In this document: piece by piece, positions 46,280 to 55,457 of the stretch | Layout of the letters: every line of letters starts with the position of its first letter | How positions within the stretch are numbered: the first letter of the stretch is position 1 | Source: Sphingomonas crocodyli | GTDB taxonomy: Bacteria; Pseudomonadota; Alphaproteobacteria; Sphingomonadales; Sphingomonadaceae | Assembly (NCBI RefSeq): GCF_004005865.1 | Contig: NZ_SACN01000003.1 | Location: 186,001-250,000 of the forward strand | Length of the DNA: 64,000 nucleotides | Reading direction: 5' to 3' | Program-made: the position numbers and the translations under genes | Notes under the pieces: generated by a model | Database searches by the model: none | Told to the model about the DNA's origin: nothing | Seen by the model: the letters and a program-made list of their open reading frames with translations, nothing else

Positions 46280-47200
46280 TCAGCCGGTTACCACTTTCTT
46301 CATTTCCGAAATCCGGCCGAGGCAGACCTCCTGCACCGCCGCGCCCAAATCCTCAATCCGTTCGGCTAGCCAGCTGAGCTCTTCTGCGGTGATCCGGTAA
46401 TGCTTGGAGTATCGCGCCTTCACGTACGCCTCTTTGAGCTTCTCGAACATTGCTCGCTCACGCCGTCCGGCTGGCCAAACGTCGACAAGTCGTGAGTTTA
46501 CGCGTTCAGCTTGCGAGCGCAAGAAACCCAAATTGTGAACGTGAGGCGTGTAAAAAGTACAAACGAGGAGGACACAATGGTAAAGACGTTCTGCCGCTTG
46601 ATGTAAGATGAAGGCTGGCTCCTTTGTTCTTCCTTGGGTGACCAGCGAGCGAGCGGTGTTTAGGTAGACAATGCCACTTGGAAACCATTCGTCGTAGTAT
46701 TCTTGCGCCATAGCCAGCGCCTGCTCTGGCGTCTTGGGGCGAGGCTCGTGAAGCTCAGTGTCATCCGATTGATAGAGAGCAATCCCGTCGCGGGCGACGT
46801 CCATGAAGAAGTAGCGGCCGTGGGCGAGACCGTCATTCACCTCCTGAAGGGTGTGCACGATCAGATTGACCGGCGTGCGCAGCGTTTTCGTGACCGACAC
46901 CTCGCGGATGAGCCTCTCGTCGAGCTTCGACCAATAGGTGACACGGTCGGTCAGCCTCTTGTCGTTGACGATCACGAGGAGGTCGTAATCCGACTGATAG
47001 CCCTTGGCCGTGTGGGGCTCGTCGACCCAACCACCGCGCGCGTAGCTTCCGTACAAGATGACCTTAAGCACCCTGCCCTTCTTGCGCCAGCCTGCTTTCG
47101 CTTCGCCGAGCGCGTCGTCAAACTCCTCGAACAGGATCTGGACGACCCGCTCGAGTTCACGCTGCTTGGCTGCAGGAAGATGATCGAGGTCGGTCTTCAT
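46280..47200 (-). CDS. Nucleotidyltransferase-HEPN fusion protein
   Basis: 306 residues. Residues 40-125 hold a minimal nucleotidyltransferase: VILYGSYARGGWVDE and SDYDLLVIV with two acidic metal ligands. Residues 160-300 are a HEPN domain with HQAAERLYHCVLLVCTFYTP and a KARYSKHYRIT segment near the usual RNase motif. Separate MNT and HEPN genes form toxin-antitoxin pairs, and a single-chain fusion could be self-inhibiting or modify nucleotides. The gene has lower GC than the conjugation operon beside it. A plasmid maintenance or defence role is possible but unproven. Confidence 0.82.
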   Translation of the reverse strand: MKTDLDHLPAAKQRELERVVQILFEEFDDALGEAKAGWRKKGRVLKVILYGSYARGGWVDEPHTAKGYQSDYDLLVIVNDKRLTDRVTYWSKLDERLIREVSVTKTLRTPVNLIVHTLQEVNDGLAHGRYFFMDVARDGIALYQSDDTELHEPRPKTPEQALAMAQEYYDEWFPSGIVYLNTARSLVTQGRTKEPAFILHQAAERLYHCVLLVCTFYTPHVHNLGFLRSQAERVNSRLVDVWPAGRRERAMFEKLKEAYVKARYSKHYRITAEELSWLAERIEDLGAAVQEVCLGRISEMKKVVTG

Positions 47201-47245
47201 GGAAACAGCCTAGCAAGCCGGACTCGTAGCGTCATCCCGCCGATT

Positions 47246-48349
47246 TCAGCGCCGCCGGCCACGATCGCGTACCTTGGTGATTTCGGGATGTTGGGCCTTG
47301 GCCGTCGGGCGCCCGGCAGGCGGTCCTTCGCGTTCCCGGGTTTGCGGAAGTACGAGCTCCTCCTCGCCACCGGATCGCGGCCTCGTGCGGGCCACCTCGA
47401 AGCGCCGCCCTTTGTCGAGCGACGCGATAATCGCCTCCTGCAGACGCGCGCCGACGACCGCCGCGCCGACCGGATCCTGCTTCATATAGGCTGCGGCGAG
47501 CGCTCTGGCGGCGACTAACTGCGATTGGGCTCCCCGCAGTTCCGGGTCGCGCGCGCGGTCCTGAGGGCTCAATCGGCGGAAGCGATTTCCCAGGCTCTCA
47601 CGAGCCTCTTCGGACTGCCGGCTGCTTTCCGTGGCTCGCTCACGGACAGGCAGCGCGATCCAGCGACGCCGGGCTCCCCTTCCTGGTTCTGCCGGCTCCT
47701 GTCGCAGGACAATTTCGTCGCCGATTGTCACCTTGGCCTGCGCAAGCGCCTGGGGAAGCGCCGCCCCCCACGCACGGCTGGTGCTGCCGTCTGCGAGGCG
47801 AAGATCGACCACCGGGCTCGGGCGGCGGCCGGGCTTGTTCTGGTAGACCGCCTCCCCGATCGCGGTCACCACACCCTGTACCCCTTTGCGAAAATCAGTC
47901 TCGGGTCCGTCAGCCTGCCGGCGATATGCGGGGCGACGGTCGGCGGACAAAAGCTCGTCATGGACCGCGCCGCGTGCCGGTATCGCGGCGCGCGGACGAT
48001 CGACAATGATCCCTCGCCTCTCTGCTTCACGCTCGACCAGACGCTGGAAACTTGCCGAGCCTTCGACGCGGATACGGTCCCAGCCGCGGTGGGCGGCGAT
48101 CTCGACCAGATCACGAACCACCGCCTCGCTCTGTCCGGTCTGGATCAGGCGGTTTCCCAGGTCTCGGATCGCAGGTTTTCTGTCGCGCGCCGCCTCGAAC
48201 AGGTGCCAGTCGCGCCTGAGACCACGCTCCTCGGCAAAATAGCGCGCGGCAACCGTGGGCGGCAGATCGCCTTTGCGTTGCGAACAGATTTTCCCCTGCG
48301 GATCCGGCTGGACCGCATTGCCGTCGATGTGATCATCAGTTTCGCTCAT
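47246..48349 (-). CDS. LPD7-domain plasmid protein
   Basis: About 367 residues. Residues 30-130 match the large polyvalent protein-associated domain 7: ARYFAEERGLRRDWHLFEAA, AVVRDLVEIAAHRGWDRIRV, EGSASFQRLVEREAERRGII. Residues 155-240 form a second beta-rich unit (GVVTAIGEAVYQNKPGRRPS, GDEIVLRQEP). LPD7 commonly occurs inside relaxases or next to them on conjugative elements. ATG 48349 overlaps the end of virD4, so it is the last gene of the transfer operon. No relaxase catalytic motifs (Tyr, HxH) are visible, so this may be a relaxase partner or a split-off tail. Confidence 0.75.
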   Translation of the reverse strand: MSETDDHIDGNAVQPDPQGKICSQRKGDLPPTVAARYFAEERGLRRDWHLFEAARDRKPAIRDLGNRLIQTGQSEAVVRDLVEIAAHRGWDRIRVEGSASFQRLVEREAERRGIIVDRPRAAIPARGAVHDELLSADRRPAYRRQADGPETDFRKGVQGVVTAIGEAVYQNKPGRRPSPVVDLRLADGSTSRAWGAALPQALAQAKVTIGDEIVLRQEPAEPGRGARRRWIALPVRERATESSRQSEEARESLGNRFRRLSPQDRARDPELRGAQSQLVAARALAAAYMKQDPVGAAVVGARLQEAIIASLDKGRRFEVARTRPRSGGEEELVLPQTREREGPPAGRPTAKAQHPEITKVRDRGRRR

Positions 48350-50252
48350 GATCGTCGCCTCCGCTCGCCAGTTCCACGATGCCGAGCTGCTGCGCGATTG
48401 TGGCACAGACGATCTGCGTCGCGCGGTCGCCATCGATCCGGTCGGTCTCGATCAGTTCGACCACATCGGCATTGAGATCGTCGGCGTTGATTAACAGCTG
48501 CCTGTCGCCGGCCATGATATCGGGACTCATCTCTTCCTCCCTGCGCGTCGCCGCCACGCCGTCGGAGACATTTTTCCCTTCCACAAAACGGGGGATCGGC
48601 TTGAGATCGCGTGGCGCCAGAACCGGCGCGTCAGCCAGCCTTCGCGTGAAGTCCGCGCGCTGATAATAAAGGATCTTGCTCGCCCGGATCGGTGGAATGC
48701 CGCCGCGCAGGATCAGCATGTCGCCGCGCGGCATCTGCATCAGCTCCTGCGGCAGCATCAGCGCGCGGCGCTGGTCCGATTCCGATTGCGAGCGGTTGGC
48801 GATGAGGCCGTGGATCGTCCGGCTCTTCGAGATCGCCTTGATCGTATAATAACCGAGCCGCTCCGACAGATCGTTGGCGACGCGAAGCTCCTTGGGGGTA
48901 AACGCGATCTCGACCCCGCAATTGGTGACGATCGTCTCGGCTTCGTCGGGACCATAGAGCGCGCGCAACTGCGCGCGGCTCTGGATGACGAGGAGCAACC
49001 TCAGACCATAGGTCGCGATATAGGCGATGCTGCTCGCGATCGTGGTCGCGCGGCCGAGACGCGCAAACTCGTCGAGCAGGACGAGGACCTCGACCGGCGC
49101 GCGGGCCACCGCATGCTCGCGCGTGTTGAGGTCGACCAGCTGCTGGAAGAACAGATTGTAGAGCGGTGCGATCCGGTCGAGATTGTCGGGCGACACCCCC
49201 AGATAGATCGACAGCCGCCGCCGGCGCAGATCGCGCAGGTCGAAATCGCTCTCGGAGGTTGCATCATCGACATAGGGGTTGAGCCAGAGATTAAGCCGGC
49301 TGGTGATCGTCTGCTTGATCGAGGCGAACGTGTTGTCCGACGCCGAAGTGAAGTCCGTGATCGCGCTCGCGCACGCGGCCGACAAAGGTGCCCCGGCCTC
49401 GTCGCGCTCGCGTAGCAGCCGGGGAAGCCGCACCTTGGGGTCGCCATTGGTGAGCTGGCGGTAGATCTCGCCGATCGTGAACGGCAGGTCGGCGGTCGCC
49501 GCGACCACCCCGCCGATACCGATGAACCCGATCCGCGAGGCGTCGATCCAGAAGGGGTCTCCTCGCTCGGGCGACGGGAACAGCATCACCGCGACCTTCT
49601 GGAGCTCGTTGATGACCTCGATCGGGTTATCGCGGTCGATATAACCAAGCGGATTATAGCGCGCGGTCCGGCATCCCGGGTCGAGCGGGTCGAACAGCAA
49701 GACCTGCTGGCCCTGGCGCGCGCGGAAGCCCGCGGTCAGGTCCCAATTCTCCTTCTTCACATCGAGGACCACGACCGAATCCTTCCAGTTGAGGAGGTTC
49801 GGGATGACGACGCCGACGCCCTTGCCGCTGCGGGTCGGCGCCTCGAGCAGAACATGCTCGCTGCCGCCGAAGATGAGGTAGCGCCCGCTTTTGCGTCCCA
49901 GCAGGATGCCGGTCGTGGACCTGAGGCCCTCGCGCCTGAGCTCGGTCTCGCGCGCGAAGCGGGCGTCGCCGTGGAGCGACGCGCGGCGCCGCACGAGCAT
50001 TCCAACGCCGATCGCCGCCGCTGCCCCCGAGAGCATCATTCCGCGCATCAGCCAGCCGCGCACGGTCGGGTCGGCGCGATAATGGTAGAAAAAGGCCGGC
50101 ACCCGCTCGATCCGCATGTTCGGGCTAATCTGGCCCAGCCCGAACAGGGCGACCAGCGCGCCGGCGGCAAGGATCGCGAGCACCAGCACGATGGCGCCGG
50201 CCAGTGCGAGCGCGAGCTTAGCCCTGGGCGCGGCTTGACCGAACAGGGTCAT
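48336..50252 (-). CDS. virD4: Type IV coupling protein VirD4/TraG
   Basis: 638 residues. Two N-terminal membrane helices (LALALAGAIVLVLAILAAGA and MMLSGAAAAIGVGMLV) anchor a cytoplasmic ATPase. Walker A is LLEAPTRSGKGVGVVIPNLL and Walker B is VEVLVLLDEFARLGRATTIA. It brings the relaxase-DNA complex to the secretion channel. Its start overlaps virB11 by 35 bp. It is the expected partner for a relaxase, but none lies in this window. Confidence 0.93.
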   Translation of the reverse strand: MTLFGQAAPRAKLALALAGAIVLVLAILAAGALVALFGLGQISPNMRIERVPAFFYHYRADPTVRGWLMRGMMLSGAAAAIGVGMLVRRRASLHGDARFARETELRREGLRSTTGILLGRKSGRYLIFGGSEHVLLEAPTRSGKGVGVVIPNLLNWKDSVVVLDVKKENWDLTAGFRARQGQQVLLFDPLDPGCRTARYNPLGYIDRDNPIEVINELQKVAVMLFPSPERGDPFWIDASRIGFIGIGGVVAATADLPFTIGEIYRQLTNGDPKVRLPRLLRERDEAGAPLSAACASAITDFTSASDNTFASIKQTITSRLNLWLNPYVDDATSESDFDLRDLRRRRLSIYLGVSPDNLDRIAPLYNLFFQQLVDLNTREHAVARAPVEVLVLLDEFARLGRATTIASSIAYIATYGLRLLLVIQSRAQLRALYGPDEAETIVTNCGVEIAFTPKELRVANDLSERLGYYTIKAISKSRTIHGLIANRSQSESDQRRALMLPQELMQMPRGDMLILRGGIPPIRASKILYYQRADFTRRLADAPVLAPRDLKPIPRFVEGKNVSDGVAATRREEEMSPDIMAGDRQLLINADDLNADVVELIETDRIDGDRATQIVCATIAQQLGIVELASGGDDHERN

Positions 50253-51246
50253 AATAGACCTCCGTCATCCGGTAGCGGGCAGGCTCGCCATCGCGCGGCT
50301 CGAACCGACGCAGCTGGACGACGATATCGACGAGCGTGTGGAGCATGCCCCTGATGTCGTCGCGTGCCAGATCGCGCCCGCCCTCCGATTCCTTGACCAG
50401 CAAGGTCAGCTGTTCGAACGCCGCGGCAGCCGAGTTGGCGTGCACCGTCGTGATCGAGCCGGGATGGCCCGAATTGACGTTGCGCAGATAGAAGAAGGCC
50501 GTGCCGTCGCGCAGCTCCTGAAGAAGGATACGATCGGGGCGCATCCTGAGCGCGCTTTCGAGGAGCGCCTTGGCTCCGACCTTCGCCAGCCCCTGCCCGT
50601 CCTTGGCATAGGTCATATGGACGACATTACGGTGCGGGACGGTCAGCTCGCGCGTATCCTCGATCGTGAGGATGCGCTCGTGCGCCGGGATATGTTGGAT
50701 GAGGCTTTTGCTGAAAGACGTCTTGCCCGAACCGGTCGCCCCGCTGACCAGGATGTTTTTGCGCCCCTCGACAGCGAGCGCGAAGAAGTCGAGCCAGAGC
50801 CCCTTATCGCGCAGGGAGAGCAGTTCCTCGTCGAGCGCGGGTAGCGCCTCGCATGCTATGCGCGTCGCCTCGAACAGACCGCTCGCGGCATAGTCTTCGA
50901 GCGATTTGTCGACTGTCGAAGGTTTGCGGATCGTGAGCGACACCGTCTCCGCGGGAACGACGGGCGGCACGACGATCTGGACGCGCTCGCCGCCCGGAAG
51001 GATCGTCGAACAGATCGGGCTGGTATCAGCAATGTCCTGGCGGGTTACCGCCGCGGCGCTGCGCGCCAACGTCATCAGCCAGTCGCTATCGAGCTCGGCG
51101 CTCTTGATCCAGTCCCAGCCGGTCGCCATCTCTATGCCGATCTCGAACGGCCGGTTGATGACCAGCTCGCTCACTCCCTCGCGCGCGAGTAGCGGCTGTA
51201 GCGGAGCCAGATGGTGGCGCAGCAGCGATGTGTCTGACGCGCGCAT
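50218..51246 (-). CDS. virB11: VirB11-type secretion ATPase
   Basis: 342 residues. N-terminal domain (GVSELVINRPFEIGIEMATG), then the RecA-like domain with Walker A ILVSGATGSGKTSFSKSLIQ, Asp box EDTRELTVPHRNVVHM, Walker B region LRMRPDRILLQELRDGTAFF and the His box NSGHPGSITTVHANS. A hexameric inner-membrane-associated ATPase that energises pilus assembly and DNA transfer. It lies between virB10 and virD4. Confidence 0.94.
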   Translation of the reverse strand: MRASDTSLLRHHLAPLQPLLAREGVSELVINRPFEIGIEMATGWDWIKSAELDSDWLMTLARSAAAVTRQDIADTSPICSTILPGGERVQIVVPPVVPAETVSLTIRKPSTVDKSLEDYAASGLFEATRIACEALPALDEELLSLRDKGLWLDFFALAVEGRKNILVSGATGSGKTSFSKSLIQHIPAHERILTIEDTRELTVPHRNVVHMTYAKDGQGLAKVGAKALLESALRMRPDRILLQELRDGTAFFYLRNVNSGHPGSITTVHANSAAAAFEQLTLLVKESEGGRDLARDDIRGMLHTLVDIVVQLRRFEPRDGEPARYRMTEVYYDPVRSSRAQG

Positions 51247-51247
51247 C

Positions 51248-52441
51248 TTAACGCTTCAATCGCAGGCCATAAACGTGGGCAAAGTCGAAATCCTGCGCGA
51301 CGAAGATGCCGACGTCCTCGCCCTGATTCTTGCGCAGCACGGGCTTGATGCCGACGCTGTTCTGTAGCGCCACCCCGGCGGCATCGCTGGGCACCTGGGT
51401 CGTGTTCGATCCGCGATCGGCCAGCGCCTGACCCGCCACCTGCATGCCGTCGTCGATCAGCGAGAGCAGAAGCGCACCACCGAACCGATCCCAGAAATGG
51501 CTGTCGATGGTGCCGGGCACACCGCTGCGCCCGAGCGCATCCGACGCGGGCGAGGCCAGATCGATCGCAACGCCGCTCGGCGTAACCGCGCGCGTCCATA
51601 GGATGAAGAGCCGGTTCTGACCTTGCGAGATCCCGCCGCGATATTCGCCGAGCACCCGTGTGCCCTTCTCCATGACGATGACATTGCCATTATCGGAGAA
51701 GATGTCGCGCGGGATCGTGCAACTCGTATAACCGGGCTGGGTCGAGTTGATCGCGCTCTGGAGCACGCACGGCAGCAAGGTGCCGGCGGTGACCAATGTA
51801 TCGCGATCGCCGAGCATCGAGGCACGCGCTATTTTGACGGAAGACTGGCGCCGGAGGCGGTCGAGATCGGTCGCGTCGCCCTCTGCGGATACTGGCGAGG
51901 ATGAAGGAGGTTCGCCGGGTCTGTCGCCTTGCCTGTCATGGGCCTGACCGCCGCCGAAGGCGATCAGGGGTGCGCGACGTTTCGCGTCGGCCATGATCTG
52001 ACCGGCCGAACGTTGCGGCGTGCGATCGTCCTGAGATGCTTCCGAACCCGATGGCGTGATCGCCGGTACCTGCGGGTTCGACGCAATAACGTCGCTCAAC
52101 TGCGGCGCGCGCCCATTTGCCTCCCCTGCGACAAGTCGGGGATCGGCGGCGTCGTGGGCCATCACCTGCGCATAATCGACGACCGCCTTGACCGGGGTCG
52201 CTTCGGCGCGCTTTTCGGCCTGAGTGCGGCCATCCCCCCTGCCCGGCCCCGATTGGGTGATGAAGAACACGCCCACCACGGCGGCGACGGCCGCAAAGGC
52301 CCCGCCCCGCATAAGATTGGTGCGCGTATTGTCCCCGATCGAACCGATCGCGCCGCGATCGATGTCGGCGACTGCCGGGGTCGCATCGCGCGTCGGCGCG
52401 GATGTTCCGGCCACGTCGCGCTGCCGTTCCCCCGCCATCAT
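51248..52441 (-). CDS. virB10: VirB10 channel protein
   Basis: 397 residues: a short cytoplasmic tail, one inner-membrane helix (GGAFAAVAAVVGVFFITQ), a Pro/Ser-rich periplasmic linker, then the TrbI/VirB10 C-terminal domain (LVTAGTLLPCVLQSAINSTQ, GTRVLGEYRGGISQGQNRLF, VPGTIDSHFWDRFGGALLLS). It spans both membranes and connects the ATPases with the outer-membrane core. It starts 4 bp inside the end of virB9. Confidence 0.94.
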   Translation of the reverse strand: MMAGERQRDVAGTSAPTRDATPAVADIDRGAIGSIGDNTRTNLMRGGAFAAVAAVVGVFFITQSGPGRGDGRTQAEKRAEATPVKAVVDYAQVMAHDAADPRLVAGEANGRAPQLSDVIASNPQVPAITPSGSEASQDDRTPQRSAGQIMADAKRRAPLIAFGGGQAHDRQGDRPGEPPSSSPVSAEGDATDLDRLRRQSSVKIARASMLGDRDTLVTAGTLLPCVLQSAINSTQPGYTSCTIPRDIFSDNGNVIVMEKGTRVLGEYRGGISQGQNRLFILWTRAVTPSGVAIDLASPASDALGRSGVPGTIDSHFWDRFGGALLLSLIDDGMQVAGQALADRGSNTTQVPSDAAGVALQNSVGIKPVLRKNQGEDVGIFVAQDFDFAHVYGLRLKR

Positions 52442-53280
52442 CGCGGCTCCTGCTTGAGGGAGCGGTCGACATCGGGGGATGCCGTCGCAGTGTGATGGTC
52501 GATCCCGTACGTTGCCGGCCCCTCATTGTAGATGCACAGCACGATCCGGCCGCGTCGCAGGCGAAACTCGCGCGCGATCTGGTGAATGACGACGAAATCG
52601 TCGCGGACGTCGTAAGGGACGAGGCTCTCGCTGCCGTCGGGAGCCACCACGAAGATCGCGGGCAACTCCTGGCGATTTGGAAAGCGCAGGACCGTGAACT
52701 GCCCGTTATCCGAGACCTCGGAGGGCTGGAGCGCGCTCGCGCCCTGCACCGTGTAAGCCATATTCCTTGGGCCGGTTACCGCGCCGTGGTCGAGCGCGAG
52801 CCGGATCGCGCCGCGCTCGAGCGCGACGAGCTTCTGCGCTTGCACGAGTGCCGCGCGGCGTGCCTCATCCTGCGGATAGCGGAAGCCGATCTGGAAGAAG
52901 GTGTTCGGCGTTGCGACCGAAATGCCCCCCGAGCGCGCGACCAGTTCGAATTGATAGTTGCGGACTTCGCCCTCGCGCCGTGTGGTCACGATGAGATTGG
53001 TGGGCCCCGCCCGCTCGCGCGGCTTGATGAAGAGGATGTTGCCAGCCGGAGCAACCTCCCACGATATCGTATCACCCAGCGCCACATGGGCGATCTCTTC
53101 GCCAGGGCCGAACAGCACCTGGGTCGCGCTGCGGAACGTGCCGACCACGCGGTAGACTTGGGCCGGATTATAATTGACCCAGGTAATCCGCGGATCCGCG
53201 GTGCCAGGGTGCGGCGTCTCGGCCGAAAAGACCGGCGTGCTGGCCGCGATCAGCAGCGCGATGACAAAAGGGCGGATCAT
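52438..53280 (-). CDS. virB9: VirB9 outer-membrane core protein
   Basis: 280 residues with a signal peptide (FVIALLIAASTPVFSA). VirB9/CagX features: ITWVNYNPAQVYRVVGTFRS, the FGPGEEIAHVALGDTISWEV segment, and the C-terminal FRLRRGRIVLCIYNEGPATY. It forms the outer ring with VirB7 and VirB10. Its ATG overlaps the virB8 stop. Confidence 0.93.
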   Translation of the reverse strand: MIRPFVIALLIAASTPVFSAETPHPGTADPRITWVNYNPAQVYRVVGTFRSATQVLFGPGEEIAHVALGDTISWEVAPAGNILFIKPRERAGPTNLIVTTRREGEVRNYQFELVARSGGISVATPNTFFQIGFRYPQDEARRAALVQAQKLVALERGAIRLALDHGAVTGPRNMAYTVQGASALQPSEVSDNGQFTVLRFPNRQELPAIFVVAPDGSESLVPYDVRDDFVVIHQIAREFRLRRGRIVLCIYNEGPATYGIDHHTATASPDVDRSLKQEPR

Positions 53281-53975
53281 TGGATTGCCTCGGGGTCGGC
53301 CCGGTAGCTCGAAACCTGGAAACCAAGCGGATTGCGGAAGCGATCGCCTTCCGCCATCGGCGCGGCACTGTAGCTAAAGCTGATCGTCGCGATCCAGTTG
53401 GTGGAGACCGCGTCGCCCAGATCGGGCTGCACCATTCGGGTGAAGCGGACCTGCGCGATCTTGGGATTAACGAAGGTGATGCTGCGGACCGTGACCTGCG
53501 CCGAGGCTCGCGCGCCGAACATCGTCTGGGGGCTGGCGGGGTTGGTCGCGTCAAAGGCGCGCTGCCAGCGTGCCTGCTCGTTGGGATCCGACAGGATGGC
53601 GACGCTGTTGAAATTCTCGCGTGCCGCCGCCGGGATCCACCCCTCGCGGGCGCGCACATATTGAGCGAGGAAGAATTTCGAGACGGCCTCATCGTAGCTG
53701 AGCGGCTTTTCGCCCGTGATCGCGGTCGCGACCTGGGTGGCACCCGTTGTGCGATCGACGGTGATCACGAACGGCTCGACCGTCTTGAGCGGTGCCAGCG
53801 CGACGACAGCCGCCACCGCCGCGGTCGCAAGCGTGCCAGCAATGCCGGCCACGATCCACGCAAGTTTGCGCGACCGGTAGGCTGACCGGATGCGGTCCTG
53901 GTCCCAGCTACGCGCTTCGGCGAAGTAGCGCTCGAGGTCGCGCGACGGGATGCCCTCGGCCATCGCGCCGCTCAA
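53277..53975 (-). CDS. virB8: VirB8 inner-membrane assembly factor
   Basis: 232 residues. One N-terminal membrane helix (LAWIVAGIAGTLATAAVAAV) and an NTF2-like periplasmic domain: VKPF-equivalent AVVALAPLKTVEPFVITVDR, SYDEAVSKFFLAQYVRAREG, VRFTRMVQPDLGDAVSTNWI. It nucleates the transfer machine. It overlaps its neighbours by 4 bp on both sides. Confidence 0.93.
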   Translation of the reverse strand: MSGAMAEGIPSRDLERYFAEARSWDQDRIRSAYRSRKLAWIVAGIAGTLATAAVAAVVALAPLKTVEPFVITVDRTTGATQVATAITGEKPLSYDEAVSKFFLAQYVRAREGWIPAAARENFNSVAILSDPNEQARWQRAFDATNPASPQTMFGARASAQVTVRSITFVNPKIAQVRFTRMVQPDLGDAVSTNWIATISFSYSAAPMAEGDRFRNPLGFQVSSYRADPEAIQ

Positions 53976-54235
53976 CAGCTTGGATAGTGTTGCGAACGCG
54001 TCCGCCCCACTCCCCTCTTCGCAGGGAGATACGCCGCGACGGGTTTGCCGGCTTGGGGCGGCATCGTCACGGCGGGCCTGGGTGCACCTGGTAGCACGCT
54101 CCCATACGGATTGGCATCGCGTCGCTCGCCGCCATCACAACGTGGCAGCTTGGGCTTTTCCGCCGACCAGGCCGGAGCGGTCGCACTCGACGCGCCAAAC
54201 GCCATCAGGGCCAGAATAAGGAAAGGCTTTCGCAT
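53972..54235 (-). CDS. Small exported protein in the VirB7 position
   Basis: About 87 residues from ATG 54235. A signal peptide (FLILALMAFGASSATAPAWS) is followed by a Pro/Arg/Gly-rich chain with only two cysteines, one at KLPRCDGG and one at the very C-terminus. There is no lipobox, so it is not a normal VirB7 lipoprotein, although it lies exactly between virB6 and virB8. It could replace VirB7 through its terminal cysteine or be an unrelated accessory protein. Confidence 0.65.
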   Translation of the reverse strand: MRKPFLILALMAFGASSATAPAWSAEKPKLPRCDGGERRDANPYGSVLPGAPRPAVTMPPQAGKPVAAYLPAKRGVGRTRSQHYPSC

Positions 54236-54236
54236 C

Positions 54237-55223
54237 CTAGCGCTCCTGCGGTTTGATGCTGTTGACACTGGAAGCGGGTTTTTGCCCTGCCGCCCAGCGT
54301 GCCAGGCGATAGATCCGCCCGGCATCGGCGCCCATGTCGCGCTTGATGCCGCCGCCGCCCCGACCGGTCAGGATAGCTTGCCGCGCGAAATCGGCGGCCC
54401 CGGCCGCTGCTCCGCCGGCAATGCCCGCCGCGATCGACGGCGCCTGAAAGAAGAAAATGCTCCCCAGCAGCACATAGATGTCGAAGATGATCGAGCCGAA
54501 CACCGGATCCTGGGCGGCTGTGGCGCTGGCCTCCGCCGCGCTTCCCAGACTCATCACGAGCCCGGTCATCGCCGCGATGATCCCGATCAGGAGAATATAG
54601 TTGAATGCCTGGTTGAGGAACCCGACGAACAAGCCCCGTGTGCTGTTGAAGAGGGTTAGCGCGATGAAGATCGGCCCGAGCGATACGATGATCGCCAAGG
54701 CCAGCTTGGCGAAGATGGTGATCGCGAAGCCGATCGTGGCTGCAAGGCCGGTCAGAAGCCAGACAAGAAGCCCCGCCGCATAAATAACAAGCTTATATGG
54801 GTTCAGCGGTGCGAAGGTCCGACTATATCGGTCGAGCTTTTGAGTTATGCTATCACTTCGCAGAAAAAAGCTGTCAAATGTTCCGCCTGCGTTTTCTACC
54901 GATTCTCCCGATATAGCTGTGGTGATCGCGTTCGGAGCATCCACGGATAGAGGTTGAACTATCCATGCATTATATCCGGCGCTACTGACAGCGACCCAGA
55001 CAAGGGATAGTTTAAGGATGCGATAGAACCACTCGCGCCACGGTTCGTCGATCAACCCTCGAAGAACGGCGTAGCCCACAAACACCAAGTAGATTGCCAG
55101 CCCGACGCCGAGTGGTTGCCGAACTTCATCGATCACCTGAGGAAGGCGGTCGCTGAGGAAATCAGAAAGCGTCGCGTCGAGGCTTCCGTATGCGATGCTG
55201 AAAAAGTCCATCGCCATTTTCAC
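54237..55223 (-). CDS. virB6: VirB6 polytopic channel protein (mosaic)
   Basis: 328 residues. Several membrane helices: PLGVGLAIYLVFVGYAVLRG, YAAGLLVWLLTGLAATIGFA, ITIFAKLALAIIVSLGPIFI, QAFNYILLIGIIAAMTGLVM. The TrbL/VirB6 domain motif FAKLALAIIVSLGPIFIALT is clear. GTG 55223 overlaps eexN; ATG 55217 is also possible. Bases 54781-55223 (the first half) have a GC content of about 50-60% by line, against about two thirds in the second half, so the gene looks like a join of two sources. Confidence 0.9.
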   Translation of the reverse strand: MKMAMDFFSIAYGSLDATLSDFLSDRLPQVIDEVRQPLGVGLAIYLVFVGYAVLRGLIDEPWREWFYRILKLSLVWVAVSSAGYNAWIVQPLSVDAPNAITTAISGESVENAGGTFDSFFLRSDSITQKLDRYSRTFAPLNPYKLVIYAAGLLVWLLTGLAATIGFAITIFAKLALAIIVSLGPIFIALTLFNSTRGLFVGFLNQAFNYILLIGIIAAMTGLVMSLGSAAEASATAAQDPVFGSIIFDIYVLLGSIFFFQAPSIAAGIAGGAAAGAADFARQAILTGRGGGGIKRDMGADAGRIYRLARWAAGQKPASSVNSIKPQER

Positions 55224-55456
55224 CGCCTGCCGAGCGATTGCTCGAGATCGGCGCTGCGCTGAGACTCTTGCGCGGCAATGCAGCCTAACATGTCCTCTTG
55301 GCTCTGATCCTGAGCACAGAGCTGGAGCATTTTCGCTCGCGCGTCCGGATGCGCATCATAATATAATGAATTATGCGGCGGAGCCGGCGTTCGCGAACAT
55401 CCTGACAGGTATGCTATTAGCATAACCAACAACGTTGCTTCCCTCCCAGCGAGCAT
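55220..55456 (-). CDS. EexN-like entry-exclusion lipoprotein
   Basis: About 78 residues from ATG 55456 with GGGAG eight bases upstream. The lipobox LIAYLSGC gives a mature lipoprotein of about 55 residues. The EexN-type core is visible: SLYYDAHPDARAKMLQLCAQ with a second Cys in DMLGCIAAQESQ. Such proteins stop a cell that already holds the plasmid from receiving it again. The location between virB5 and virB6 is the same as eex in IncN plasmids. The gene lies wholly inside the low-GC patch. Confidence 0.82.
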   Translation of the reverse strand: MLAGREATLLVMLIAYLSGCSRTPAPPHNSLYYDAHPDARAKMLQLCAQDQSQEDMLGCIAAQESQRSADLEQSLGRR

Positions 55457-55457
55457 C

